From assembly GCA_025618425.1 (NCBI GenBank), contig CM046851.1:62001-126000 (forward strand): a DNA stretch of 64,000 nt, read 5' to 3'. A program made the position numbers and the translations under genes. Shown one piece after another: positions 24,381 to 35,968 of the stretch (position 1 is the stretch's first letter; every line of letters begins with the position of its first letter). Source of the stretch: Heliocidaris tuberculata (taxonomy: Eukaryota; Echinodermata; Echinoidea; Camarodonta; Echinometridae). Below the pieces are notes generated by a model, which worked only from the letters and a program-made list of their open reading frames with translations, ran no database searches and was not told the DNA's origin.

Positions 24381-25398
24381 TGATGCTTCTAATAATTGAT
24401 TTTTATTTGCCGCCGCAAAAGAGAAGAGATTGGCTAGTGAGCAAATAGACTGCGAGTACATGGTATTTAAGGTTACCATGTGACTAACTTAGACATGACA
24501 TATCTTATATTTGAAATCGAGATACCTCTCCGAAACAAATGAATTTGTCTTCATGTAAAAAAGGATCACAGACTCACCGTACGATTGCATCGGGGAATAT
24601 GAACGATATTACAATCCTTCCCTCTTATTAGGCCTTCCCTGTCCAATGAATTGCCGAATGACATGAATCTGATAAAATACATTTTTTTTTAGTTTGTGAA
24701 TGAAAGTACAGTAATAAACCTCTGCAAACAGTAATAAAAGTCATTGTCAGTGGTACATATAAAAGAACGAATAATGATGCTCCTTTCACAACATTTAAGT
24801 TTTTATTGGGAGTCATGATGAACTTGAAGTATACTGCAGATTTTTTCCCCCAGATATCTTAATTTCTGAGTAATCTAGCTCTTTGTTATTTCTATCATTT
24901 ATATCATATCGCATCTTTTAAAATACTTTTGTCATTTTGCAAAGATATTCTTTTTAATGTAATCCATGTCAATTAAGTCCTAGGACTGTGATTATTCATT
25001 TTTCCAGTAAAATCTCTCTTGATTTAATGTTTGCACACAGCTGAAAATCAAATGAATAATAATGTTTGATAGGTATAAATTATAATAACTTATTAGAGTT
25101 ACTATTACAAATATAATATATGTATATCGCATGTGTGATTGCTGTATAAAGCACCAATAAAGCATAGGGTATGACGCAGTGGGGGCGGGGGAGCCAGGAG
25201 CTGGGCGCAACCCTATCCCTAAGGATTTTCAAAGTTTCTACTCGGGCAATCATCACCTCATATTCGGGCACCGAGGTGCCGGAATATCTCATTTTCATAT
25301 CTTATCTAATGTTTTTTGATGGCGAAAAAACATTATTTTACGAGAGTAAAATTATTCATTTTGAAAATTCAAGAGAAAGACCTCAATTTTGTATTAAA
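24381..25398. other. Non-coding AT-rich DNA
   Basis: No exon or repeat with clear ends is seen. Confidence 0.55.
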
Positions 25399-25866
25399 GG
25401 GCACACACGAGTAATTCGGGCCCCCATAGTAACACGTGTTAAATTGAAGCACATCAAAAATTCATATTTAAATAATCTCTCTACAAAAATTGTTTTAACT
25501 GCCAGAGTAGCAACTACACTGATGGTACTACAAAATTAGGTACTTTATTTGGGCACTTAATCGGCTACATCAAATACTGTGAAGGCTGAAACGAGGCTAA
25601 TCACGAACTACGACTTTTCACTGCTGTGAACAGTGGAAATGCACTGCAGATCAAATAATTCCTCTAAAATACCCAAAGGCGTCCAAGCTTCCAGATAGGG
25701 GTGAAATATGAAAGAATGTGACTTCCAAACACCATTTCTCTTGAAAAGATTTACAGCCGACAAGTATTCAATTTTATATGAATATTTTTGATCAGCTACC
25801 ATTACGTCATCTTACTTACGCTAGTCCCAAATTCATCGGCAGCGGATGAATTACTCGTGTGTGCCC
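25399..25866. mobile_element. 468-bp MITE, copy 1
   Basis: Terminal inverted repeats GGGCACACACGAGTAATTC at 25399 and its complement ending at 25866. It is nearly identical to the copy at 26663-27130; I saw one difference, an A/C near 25846. Left flank is TAAA and right flank TATA, so the flanks do not match each other. A 64-codon minus-strand frame (25608-25802) is shared by both copies but is not recognised. Confidence 0.9.
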
Positions 25867-26662
25867 TATAGTGTATGTCATATCTTGAAAATATGAGATA
25901 TTTTGCTTCCACTTTGAAGAGTTATCTCTGCTGAAACTTTTGGTACCATTCATCCATTCTGTAGTCTTTGCGTTTGCAGGTAGGGAGGTAAAAACGCCCC
26001 TTGTTACATTACTCAATTGTGTACTATTTTTATGCATTTAGTTCATGGTGCACGTTAGATGCTGCTAAGTGGTATGTTGTATTGGGATTTGCTTCTCATG
26101 TAACTAAGAATCGCGTTTAGACAGATTATTGTTGATGAATGGGACCAATAGTGCAAAAGGTAGGGAAAAACTGCATTCCCCCTCCCCCCCCCCCCCCCCC
26201 CCCCCCCTTGCGTTAAAACAAAGAAAATAAAAGGCACATTCTAGCGATAGTCCACATTCAGTTCATTTCTTTCTCAGGCTGGAAACATCATACCAAGCAG
26301 GATTCCTCATTGAGACGGCGGGGGGGGGGGGGGGGAGACGGAGAAGAGAGAGAGAGAGGGGGGGGGGGGGGTAGGGGGTGAATCATAACAAAAACGCCGA
26401 GGCTAATAGCCCATCGTGTACATTCTGCTTCACTCAGATCACCATATTGCAAACTACTTTCAACTTACTTTTCTTGCTCTATTTCTACATTTTCTAATCA
26501 ATTGTGTCTCAAATTGTATAAAAATACATTAAATTGAAGGGATCGACGCCCCCAATGATGTTTCACGATGTTTTGTCCTGTAAGAAAGTCATTTCAGAAC
26601 ATCTGCAAAGCTCCGCTAGCAGCCGACGCCTTCCTAGCAACGCTATGCTAGGCTTCGGTATA
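25867..26662. other. Spacer between the two 468-bp MITEs
   Basis: About 796 bp with TATA at both ends, a poly-C tract (26179-26208), two poly-G tracts and a GA run around 26320-26372. No gene. Confidence 0.6.
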
Positions 26663-27130
26663 GGGCACACACGAGTAATTCGGGCCCCCATAGTAACACG
26701 TGTTAAATTGAAGCACATCAAAAATTCATATTTAAATAATCTCTCTACAAAAATTGTTTTAACTGCCAGAGTAGCAACTACACTGATGGTACTACAAAAT
26801 TAGGTACTTTATTTGGGCACTTAATCGGCTACATCAAATACTGTGAAGGCTGAAACGAGGCTAATCACGAACTACGACTTTTCACTGCTGTGAACAGTGG
26901 AAATGCACTGCAGATCAAATAATTCCTCTAAAATACCCAAAGGCGTCCAAGCTTCCAGATAGGGGTGAAATATGAAAGAATGTGACTTCCAAACACCATT
27001 TCTCTTGAAAAGATTTACAGCCGACAAGTATTCAATTTTATATGAATATTTTTGATCAGCTACCATTACGTCATCTTACTTACGCTAGTCCCAAATTCAT
27101 CGGCAGCGGCTGAATTACTCGTGTGTGCCC
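26663..27130. mobile_element. 468-bp MITE, copy 2
   Basis: Same length, ends and orientation as copy 1. Its left flank is TATA (26659-26662) and its right flank TAAA (27131-27134), the reverse of copy 1. Confidence 0.9.
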
Positions 27131-27898
27131 TAAAGGGACCAGCAAATGAGCTGACATGTGTGTTTGCATCGGAAAATGTGACAATTTGTGTGAAGTGACC
27201 GTGAGCGTGTCTACAACCACGGTACATACCAATCAGCGGTGAGGAATAGCTGAACTCTATTTGACCTTCAGCTCTACATACATCCCGGTGTATGATTGCA
27301 AGCTGTGTGTTGGTCAGTGGTCACTGGCAGTGCCATGGTGTTTACTGCGTGTAATACACACACACACACTGACCTTATGTCAGAGGTGTCAATCAGAAAA
27401 CTTAATGTCAGCAGCCAAAGTGCAAATCCTTTCCAGCCGTGGGTATAACTGAAAATAACATGAAACAAACTTCAAACGGTTTATTATGATAAGACAACTG
27501 CAAAGAGCCTATGTAGGGGTTAGAACGGGGCTGGGAGTGCCGTTTTTGCTCACAGTTCTAGCAACCAGCCGTTTTTTAATCAGTTCAGTAGCTGTACTGT
27601 ACATGCGTAGGCTTATATCATGATCCTGAGACTTGTACAGAGTCTATGATATCGGGGGGGGGGGGGGGGGGGGGGGGGGGGAGGTCGCTTAACCCTCGGC
27701 AGTTCGGGCAGTTCGGTCAACTTCGTATATGATCTAATTTTATGACATTCAGTCCGATGCAAACACACATGGGATCCCAATTGCTAGTCACTTTAACTTG
27801 TGAATAGTTTATGGTTATCTAAGTCAATACTTCAAAAAATTCCAGATAAAAAGTGTCAGAGAACCAAACCTGATATGTAAAAAAAACCCTACATAGTT
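27131..27898. other. Non-coding DNA with a long poly-G tract
   Basis: A G run of about 28 at 27654-27681 is the main feature; no gene is supported. Confidence 0.6.
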
Positions 27899-28513
27899 AG
27901 GTGGGCTGTACATCAAGTACAGACCACCTTATATTTTTGTACGATTTTTTTCTTTATTATTTATTATTATTCTTATTTATTTTTATTTCTTCCCACTTTT
28001 TTGTACGCACAATATCTCCAAATTGTCTTATTCAAATGTATTCAAATTTGGTACGATGGTATATATGGTTATTGTCTCAGCATAAAAAATTTTTCAACAT
28101 AGTTAATGCATCGTGACGTCATCTAGGCGCCATTTTGTAAAATTCTGACATATGCTATATCTCTGCAATACAAAGTCATAACATAGCAATATTTGGCATG
28201 ATGCAAGTTGATTAAAAATGAAATTAATCTAACATAGGGTGCGTGCGCGTACGCGCGCGTCTGTGAAGTGGCGCGCGAAAAATCTGAAAATGCTCTAAAT
28301 GGTCTATAATCAATTTTGGGCATGTTTAAGGCCATTGTAAAACATTTCAAAATTTTCCGCACGTGTGCACATGCGCGCGCGTCAGTGGCCTTAAGTTCCA
28401 TATACAGCGTTGATTGTGCATCATTTTGACATTTTAATACACTGCGTCAAAGCATTTATGTAGGAACATGCCTACTTCACACTTCCACTCTTCAACTCTT
28501 CCACAGCCCACCT
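27899..28513. mobile_element. 615-bp MITE with AGGTGGGCTGT ends
   Basis: AGGTGGGCTGT starts the element and ACAGCCCACCT closes it. Flanks ACATAGTT and GTATAGTT agree at 6 of 8 positions, fitting an 8-bp duplication. The interior holds T-rich runs and a GCGCGC-rich patch at 28240-28275 and 28362-28382; no coding capacity. Confidence 0.7.
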
Positions 28514-28695
28514 GTATAGTTGTACTTGTTCAACTCTAGTTTATATTATGTTTTGCATAAACTTTGTGATATAATGAATAACTAAATAGTCGGGTCTGAC
28601 CAGTACCATCCTGCCCTGTGTCCTGTCTTTCCCCGCCAGCCCCCGCTAACCCCCGCTAGCCTGCCTTCCCGTAGTCTGGATTATATTTAACCATA

Positions 28696-28927
28696 CACTC
28701 TAAAAAACTCCCGGGTCAGATTTGACCCGGAAATCAGTCCGTTTGGGCCACACTCCGTTCCGGGTCAAAAATGACCCGGAATAAGGTCCGATGTGACCAT
28801 TTCTAGGTCAGATCTGGTCCTTTCTGTGTCACATCGGACCTTATTCCCGGTCATTTTTGACCCGGAACGGAGTGTGTCCCCAACGGACTGATTTCCGGGT
28901 CAATCTGACCCGGGATTTTTAAGAGTG
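28696..28927. mobile_element. CAC-ended palindromic element of TGACCCGG words (E2)
   Basis: A 232-bp near-perfect palindrome starting CACTCTAAAAA and ending TTTTTAAGAGTG, flanked by TA on both sides (28694-28695 and 28928-28929). The arms repeat TGACCCGG/CCGGGTCA and AATAAGGTCCGATGTGA against their complements. It shares ends and target duplication with the elements at 3380, 31936 and 34135 but uses a different internal word. Confidence 0.9.
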
Positions 28928-28929
28928 TA

Positions 28930-29650
28930 AATATATATTACCATGTATTAACCATAAAGATATTTATTTTTTTCAGTTGCGTCAGTATTACATTCTGGTA
29001 GCGAACATGTTAAAAGTTCAGAATAATTACAATTTCAACATAACGGCGTCTATTATGGATTCTGTTTGATTTCATATTTCAGGGATATGCAGGGCCCATA
29101 ATACCTTTTATCTAAATATGATAAATTCCATTTCTCTTGAAAGCTATAATGATTAATCATGAGTAGAGTAGGGTTGTCCGCAAGGCGACATAGTTCCTAG
29201 AACTAACCTGTGTTACACGAAATATTCAGTTATAGACTGGGATATTACGTATGTGCCAAGCTCAACAGCGTCTGATGGACCGTTGCGGTCATCAATATTC
29301 AGTGCATGTATGAGACACACGCGATAGCTCCGTATGTATTGCGATGTCAGTGTTTGATCGCTGCGCTGGTTTTTGGCTGGATTGTATGTGAGAAGTTTTG
29401 GCGTGGGACACTTGCTTGGACCGCTGGAATTTTGCTCAGCGCGCGAACGCTACATTGAGTGGCCGAAGACCAGCACCCCTTTGCCGGAAACCGGTTCCAA
29501 AACAGCGAAAATGAACTTAGTGTTGCCACGACAACTCTTTAGTTTTTCGTTTGTTTTTTCTTTGGTTAAAACTGAAACAAAGAAGTTTTTCCATGATTTG
29601 AGTGAAAAAAATAAAAAAATTCTGTAATAACATGAATAAAGAGTTATGAA
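28930..29650. other. Non-coding DNA
   Basis: Nothing is recognised except a short GGCCGAAGACCAGC phrase near 29461, also found in the tandem repeat that follows. Confidence 0.5.
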
Positions 29651-30140
29651 ATAGGATTTTGTCCTATATGGCCGAAGACTAGCATAAATGGCGGTTATCT
29701 TGGATATTTGCCTGTTACCATGGTTACGGACATATTTCGCGAGGGCTCCTCGACTAAATTCATTCTATAAACCCTAAGGAAGCTTCACACCAAAAATGCT
29801 GCTTTTGGGCGCCACAAAATAGGATTTTGTCTTACGTGGGCCGAAGACCAGCATAAATAGCAATTATCTTGGATATTTGCCTGTTGCCATGTTTGCGGTT
29901 ATATTTCGCAAGGGCTCCTCGACTGAAATCATTTTTATATACCCTAAGGAAGCTTCACACCAAAAATGCTGCTTTTGGGCGCCACAAAATAGGATTTTGT
30001 CTTATGTGGCCAAAGACTAGCATAAATGGCGGTTATCTTGGATATTTGCCTGTTGCCATGGTTACGGACATATTTCGCGAGGGTTCCTCGACGAAAATCA
30101 TTTTATATACCCTAAGGAAGCTTCACACCAAAATTGTGAC
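29651..30140 (+). repeat. Tandem repeat, ~169-bp unit, about three copies
   Basis: Units start with ATAGGATTTTGTC at 29651, 29819 and 29989 (spacing 168 and 170). Each holds ATCTTGGATATTTGCCTGTT, a GGACATATTTCGC-like phrase and CCCTAAGGAAGCTTCACACC. The copies differ by scattered substitutions; the third is truncated. Confidence 0.9.
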
Positions 30141-30420
30141 TTTTATCTGCCGTGTCACAATAAACGAAAATGTTTACCCCGAGTGACACAGCTATGTCTC
30201 CTGACTGCTCTTTTCCTTCCAAGATCCACTTGACAGATGGGTCTCCTTTTTGTTCTTGGATTATATATTCATTGCTGGTACTTGATTCGATGGTCACTGC
30301 CTTTGCCTCCGCAGAGACAGCTGCTTCGACGTCACGTCCGGGTCCAGCTTGATCATCGGAAATTGATGAATCCTCAATGTCCCTTCTACACTGTGGACGT
30401 TTATTTAACAAGGATTTAAG
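30140..30420 (-). CDS. Exon-like ORF, not recognised
   Basis: On the minus strand an open frame of about 95 codons begins just after a splice-acceptor-like CTTCTTGTTTTAG (ending at 30421). It has balanced, protein-like composition (RDIEDSSISDDQAGPGRD, then PSVKWILEGKEQSGDIAVS). It has no ATG near its 5' end, so it would be an internal exon. A donor-like GGTAAAC follows VSLG near 30177; beyond that the frame enters the 169-bp repeat. No partner exons were found. It could equally be a fragment of a transposon protein. Confidence 0.3.
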
Positions 30421-31935
30421 CTAAAACAAGAAGGTTATGATCGTTTTTGTAAAACGTACCATTTTCCAAATGTTACAAGGAAAGCGCATATAGAATAGAA
30501 AGCATCAGTGCATAATAAGCGTATACCTGTCGCTTCCTTTCCAGTGGAGTTATTCTAACTCATAATTTCTTAATGAAATCACCACTGACCCATTTTAGAA
30601 TGATATTTTATTTGTAAACTGCTGTGAATATACATTAAAAATATTTTTGAAGTACACGAAACAAAATAAACTATTCCCATAAGTTTTTGATGAAACTTAC
30701 TTCTTTAACTCATTCATTTTTAAAATCATTGGTCCGTATCTATAAAACTAGTAAAATCCTAGGAAATGCTTTTTCTAAGCTTTTGCTTGCAGCTTCAATA
30801 AATTCAACGTAGAAGTAAAGGGCAGAATTAAAAAAAGTAAACGGTTATCAAGTAAAGGGTATAATTAGGGCTCTTACCAAGTCTTGCTTGTGGGTTTGCA
30901 GCTGATGTCCTTTGAGAGTTTACAATAGGGTTATACACTCCAACATCAGCTTAAACTGCGTTGATGGAATATCGCAAAAGCTATTTGTGCGCCGAGGCAT
31001 AAGCTTAGTCAAGAGTGTTTTTTCTTTCCCTGCTCACTTTCCAAAGTGGCAGCAGAGAGCGATTTGACTTACTGCTGTTAAATCTGGCAAATCAATACGC
31101 CTTTACGCCTGTACGCCTGTACGCCTTCTTAGACGATCCATGAACATCAATTTGCTTAACGTGTCCTTTATGTTTCTCCCAACATTTGTATTTTGTTTCA
31201 TACCAATATCCCTCTTTAAAGAGATACTGAAACACTAAATTTCATTAATATTTGTGTAAATTACACTGATCTTAATTCTTAACACCCTTTTGTACCTAGA
31301 ATTGAAGTTAATTTGAGAGTTTGCTGTAAAATGTTCAGGCAACTGGTATACGCTTATTGTGCACTGATACTGATCAAAGCGCTCTCCTTGTAACGTTTCA
31401 AAAATGCTACTTCATAACTTTTTTGTTTTAGCATAAATCCTTGTGAAATTCACCCCACAGTTACCACAATATTACCCACGAAATTTTACTGATGATGAAT
31501 GAGTACTTTTTTAAGATATTATCAACTTGCATTTTTTATAGACACCCAGTATAAGCCCTATAAATGAAAAATTAAATTTAAAAAATGAATGCTTATAATA
31601 CTTTCTCCTGACACTATCAAGGCTTGTGCCATGAAATTCAGGGACTAATTCAATTTACTTGAAAGAACTTTATTACCAAATATTGATAACAATATAGTAT
31701 ACATTTGAAAAACAAATCTTTGGTAATAGGATTCCACTAGACAGCAGTACTGCTAGTAGGGTGTGGCGCCCTTGAGACTAATTAATACGAATAATGCACT
31801 TACATTATAAATGGAATACATTCTTTGTAAAAAGTTTCTATGACATAAAACAGTAGTTAATATCTACACTAAGATAAGTAAGATGGTATTTACAAAGGGT
31901 GTTGAATATACTCTTGTAATAAATAAGCTTTTGTA
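30421..31935. other. Non-coding AT-rich DNA
   Basis: No exon or element is recognised; there is a short run of GTACGCCT phrases around 31097-31124. Confidence 0.55.
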
Positions 31936-32966
31936 CACACTAAGAAATTAGGGTGCAGTTTTGCACCCGCAGGGGTGTGGACCGTTGGTACAACAGCAGC
32001 ACCCTTTAGGGTGCAGACTTGAACCTTTTAGGGTGCATATGTGCACCCTATTGGGAGCAGATTTGCACTCCAATATAAGATGCATTTTTTGCACCCTCTG
32101 GGTTCATATCTGCACCGTAAAGGGTGCATCGTCGATGGCAATCGATCACCATTCTTGCCTCTTCACAGCTTAGCAGAAGACAATAAATATTTATTGCTGA
32201 TATTTCATTAATCACGCACGAATGGAACACAGGCAGTAAAGTACACGCCTTGAAGGGACCTTGGTGCGATCCATCGAGCCACGCCCGGGGGCGTTTACAG
32301 TTCGACAGCTTGTTTCACTCATACATCTTTAAAACCTGAAGCATGTTATATCTATCCATAATAACAAACCAGTACAGTAACAGTTAGTAAAACTAGCACT
32401 TTCACTTAAAGTGATATAATCCCGACTGAATTATCAAATATAACCACGTATTCTTATTTAAATAACTTTTCTGACAAAGAAACTATCAAAATGAGCCATG
32501 ATAAACTCCCCATATAATTTGAATATGCGAATTATGCAAATTTTCCTGCCTTAAGCCCTACAAGTACCAATACATTGGTTGCTGTCAGCATGCAAGCCGG
32601 TTTATGTTAGTCTTTGCGCGATTACTCTCTTGAAACACGTCATTAGGGAGATTTTTAATTTAAGCAAATTTACGACACAAGCTGATCGAAATGGATTAAT
32701 TTTTGTCTTTTTCTAATTATTTCATTTCTATGCTTTTGAATATTTAGTCTTACTTCATGAGATATTGTGACATAAGTGTCAACAATGCTGGTGTGGGTAT
32801 TCAAGAAAGACTATTACTTCTGATCGAAGGGTGCATAATTCAACCTTACACAATTTTGAAGCCAAGTTTCTGCAAAGCGCACCCGTAGGGGTGCGAGATT
32901 CCACCCAGGTAGAAGGGTGCTCCGCCCAAATTTGCACCCCAAAGTGAACTCTTATTTCTTAGTGTG
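31936..32966. mobile_element. CAC-ended element of GGTGCA words, 1.03 kb (E3)
   Basis: It starts CACACTAAGAAAT and ends ATTTCTTAGTGTG, flanked by TA on both sides (31934-31935 and 32967-32968). The outer 200 bp on the left and 150 bp on the right are filled with GGGTGCA/TGCACCC words in both orientations. The 650-bp centre is ordinary AT-rich DNA without a coding frame. Its ends are closely related to those of the 7.37-kb element at 34135-41501, so it may be a non-autonomous derivative of that type. Confidence 0.85.
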
Positions 32967-33239
32967 TAGCTGTACAACATGAATGGAAAGAGCATTTTCT
33001 TCTTCTATCTTTCGGCAGACTATTTCATACGTCAGAACTTGCGAATGATATTGAAGTTTTGTCATGCTCACTTCTCACTAGGCCTATAGGCAAGAGTAGC
33101 GTTTTAGCATCTTTCTGCCTTGTACCATATTGGTTATCAAAAAACTTACAATATTCACATATTGAATGAGGCAGTTGCTGGTTTATTTCATACATAAATG
33201 TTGACACTCATTATACATGTAATGATGTTTCTTCAAATC

Positions 33240-34134
33240 GTATTTGTTATAATGTCAATACCCTATATCAGTTGAACAGCCAGCCTTACCAGCTGATGTC
33301 TCAGCCTGTGTGGAATAGGGTTTGCGAGCTTGGTATCGGCCGCCGACGTCGAACTCATCGCGGACGTAAGCGTAGGATCCCAAGGTCGCAATCCCCGGTA
33401 CCTACCACTGTGCCTCCAACCGGCCTCCAACTTGGCCTGTGGAATGCACGGTCCTTGACCAATAAAATTCATGCAGTTACTGATTTATTTGTAGACAACA
33501 AGCTTGATGTTTTAGTCATAACTGAATCATGGCTCTCTGGGGATAGCAGTAGAGATGCTCACACTTTGGCAGATCTTAAATCATCTTTGCCAAACTATGA
33601 TTTTACGCATCAACCCCGTATATCTTCCAGGGGTGTTGGCATGTTTGTACTTTATAAATCGACAGTACGTTGCACTGTAAATGCAAACCACACCTTTTCT
33701 TCATTTGAGTTGCTTGATCTAACACTTAATCTTACTTCAACCTCTGTAGTTAGGTTATATTGTATCTATCGCCCTCCTCGTTCTACAAGTAATAATTTCT
33801 CAAGTAGGTCCTTCTTGGAGGAGTTCCTCGCTCTCCTTGAAGGCGCAAGTGTTAGTGATTACTTACCTGTACTCTTGGGTGATTTGAATGTACATATAGA
33901 TGATCCCAATGATAACTTTGCAAAATCCTTTATGGATGGAGTAGATTCTCCAGGGTTTAAGCAGCATGTCCAAGGTGCCACTCATCGCGCCGGTCATACT
34001 CTGGACCTACTCTTCACTAGAGACTCAGGCTCTGATGTCACCAACCATGTCACTTGTTATCTTCGCTACCTTCGGATCATTCTGCATTTGTTGCCACAGC
34101 AAACCTCACAAGGCCGCAGAATCTCAAGAAGCAA
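33240..34134 (+). mobile_element. CR1/L2-like retrotransposon, endonuclease half
   Basis: An open frame from 33272 encodes a basic linker (GRRRRTHRGRKRRIPRSQ) and an AP-type endonuclease that nicks target DNA for retrotransposition. Using the ATG at 33272 as residue 1, expected catalytic motifs are visible: LWNARSL (Asn58), ITESWL (Glu85), IYRPP (166-169), LLGDLNVH (Asp204, Asn206) and HTLDLLF (Asp245). Near 34065 the frame shifts; the next frame gives the SDHSA motif and then LTRPQNLKKQ up to 34134. There the element is cut by the 7.37-kb insert and resumes at 41502 with VSYRKF. ORF1 is not seen, so the copy is 5'-truncated as well as frameshifted. Confidence 0.85.
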
Positions 34135-34749
34135 CACACTAAGAATTAAAGGTGCACAAATGGTGCAAAAATTCAAGAAAAGGTGCAATGTGTAGCAAAC
34201 TTCGTAAAAGGTACAATATTGTACCCTTTTGAGTAATTTCAATGATAAATTTGAAGAGGGTGCAAACTTGTAGGCCTACCTTTTGTCAGTCTCAAACGTA
34301 TGCTGCGTTATAACGTGTAGTCTTTTGTTTGGTGTCCTTTTTTAGAAATTATTCAAGTTTGTCATTAAATGTAATATTTCATCGGTTATATTGTGACATA
34401 CTGTTGTAATAACATGTTCATCTGCAAACTGTTTAGTCTCATAAATGAACTGTACTTTCGAGGACAATTTTGAACGTTTTGGCCAAAAGACTACGTCAAC
34501 TTTGCCCGTCTAAACATCATTGGCCAATGAAAGCTATCGACAGAAAATGCCCACGAAAATGCTGAACATGAAGTTAAACAGGGTAAGTGTTACAGTTTCT
34601 GCCACAGTATTTCTTTTAGAATTGCATTTTATTTCATTATAACCACATTTTAAGCTCTATTTTCTTCAAATGTAAATTATTTGATTCATGAATTATTGAA
34701 AAAAAAATAAATAAAAATGCCATATTCGTATCGCTTTAATACGTGCGCC

Positions 34750-34841
34750 ATGATTGGCCGATCAATCTCTGAGCTGCATATATATGCATATTGCTCGCAC
34801 GAAATTCAAATCAAATTCAGCCGCGCGATATCCTTTCTCTG
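34750..34841 (+). promoter_or_regulatory. Possible promoter and first exon of the E4 gene
   Basis: An ATTGG (inverted CCAAT) box at 34753 and a TATATATG stretch at 34780 are followed by about 55 bp ending in a donor-like CTCTG/GTGAGC at 34841-34842. This could be a promoter plus a short non-coding first exon for the exons at 37252-38877. Evidence is positional only. Confidence 0.25.
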
Positions 34842-35431
34842 GTGAGCTTTCAGCGTTAACAGTAAGCGTAAAATATGTTTGTGTAATCAAGTCATGGCAT
34901 GACATCATGTGTATTTTGATATATATTTCACTAATTTTAACACAAAGTAACAGTGTAAACAAGATCGAGCAACAATATTTACGTATGTCAAGGTCCCAGT
35001 CCCATCTGTTCAATTTTGTGTAACGTTTTTGTCATGACAAGTTTTGATTTGATCTGTTTACCAAATTTCACGTTTTCCTCCCCATTTATTTTTATTGTAC
35101 CGAAATTATTATCAGTAATAATAGCATCAGGACACAATATTTTTCTGGTATACATTTATCCAACAGGACACATGGAAGGAGTCCCTCAAAATAAAAGTAG
35201 GGTCTAGATGAGGATGTTGACTAAAGAAAAGAGGGCTATTATTTGGCTGGAAAAGGGAAGCAGTGCACCTGGCGCAAAGTCTAAACATGCTAAAGAAGAT
35301 GGCCTCTCCTGTAAAGAAGGCTTTGAGGCAATCACTTGAGGTACATGTACGTTGTTGTTTTTTTTTGGTTATTAAGTGTAAGTAAATCCCACCAAAGTCC
35401 ATCCCATCCATATCCACACCTACATGATGTA

Positions 35432-35968
35432 GACCGAAAATTCTGTCTCTCATTCGTTAGCTCTTCATGTAGAGACAGAAACGGTCGTATACTAATAACA
35501 GTTTGAATACGGCTGCAAGATTTTCAAACGGAGAATACCTTGGACCCTGAATTACCTGAAAAAGGAGCTTTAAACGGATTATTCAGTCAAATTGGTAAAT
35601 TGAGCCGATTCCTTAACTCAGTCATAGCCCGCTATTGTCGACCACTGACCACTGTCACTGTCTCGCTTCTGTCGACGATCTTCGACAGAAATCACGTACA
35701 AAAGATATAGCCTTTGAAATAATCCAGCAGCCATGGGTTTCATAATGCACAGGGCACAGAGTTAAATAGTAGAGCCTAGGCCTAACCATGCTAACCAATT
35801 CAATAATAATATGTAGATCTAGATATATGAGGAAAAATCAAATTATTGTGATTTTTCCAGCTACTCATCGCTGCATAGTCGGTTTGCACAGCAGAGTGAT
35901 ACGACCGTTTCTGTCTCTAAGTGAAGAGCTAATGAACGAGAGACAGAATTTTCGGTCTAATCCACACC
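35432..35968. repeat. Inverted repeat of ~60 bp arms inside E4
   Basis: ACCGAAAATTCTGTCTCTC at 35432 and CGTTAGCTCTTC following are matched in complement at 35898-35965, where GAAGAGCTAATGAACGAG and ACAGAATTTTCGGT occur. The whole looks like a small inverted-repeat element of about 535 bp; target duplication is not clear. Confidence 0.7.

Noticed and set aside
25608..25802. 64-codon frame conserved in two copies
   Set aside because: The copies are almost identical in all positions, so conservation says nothing about coding; no start context or homology.
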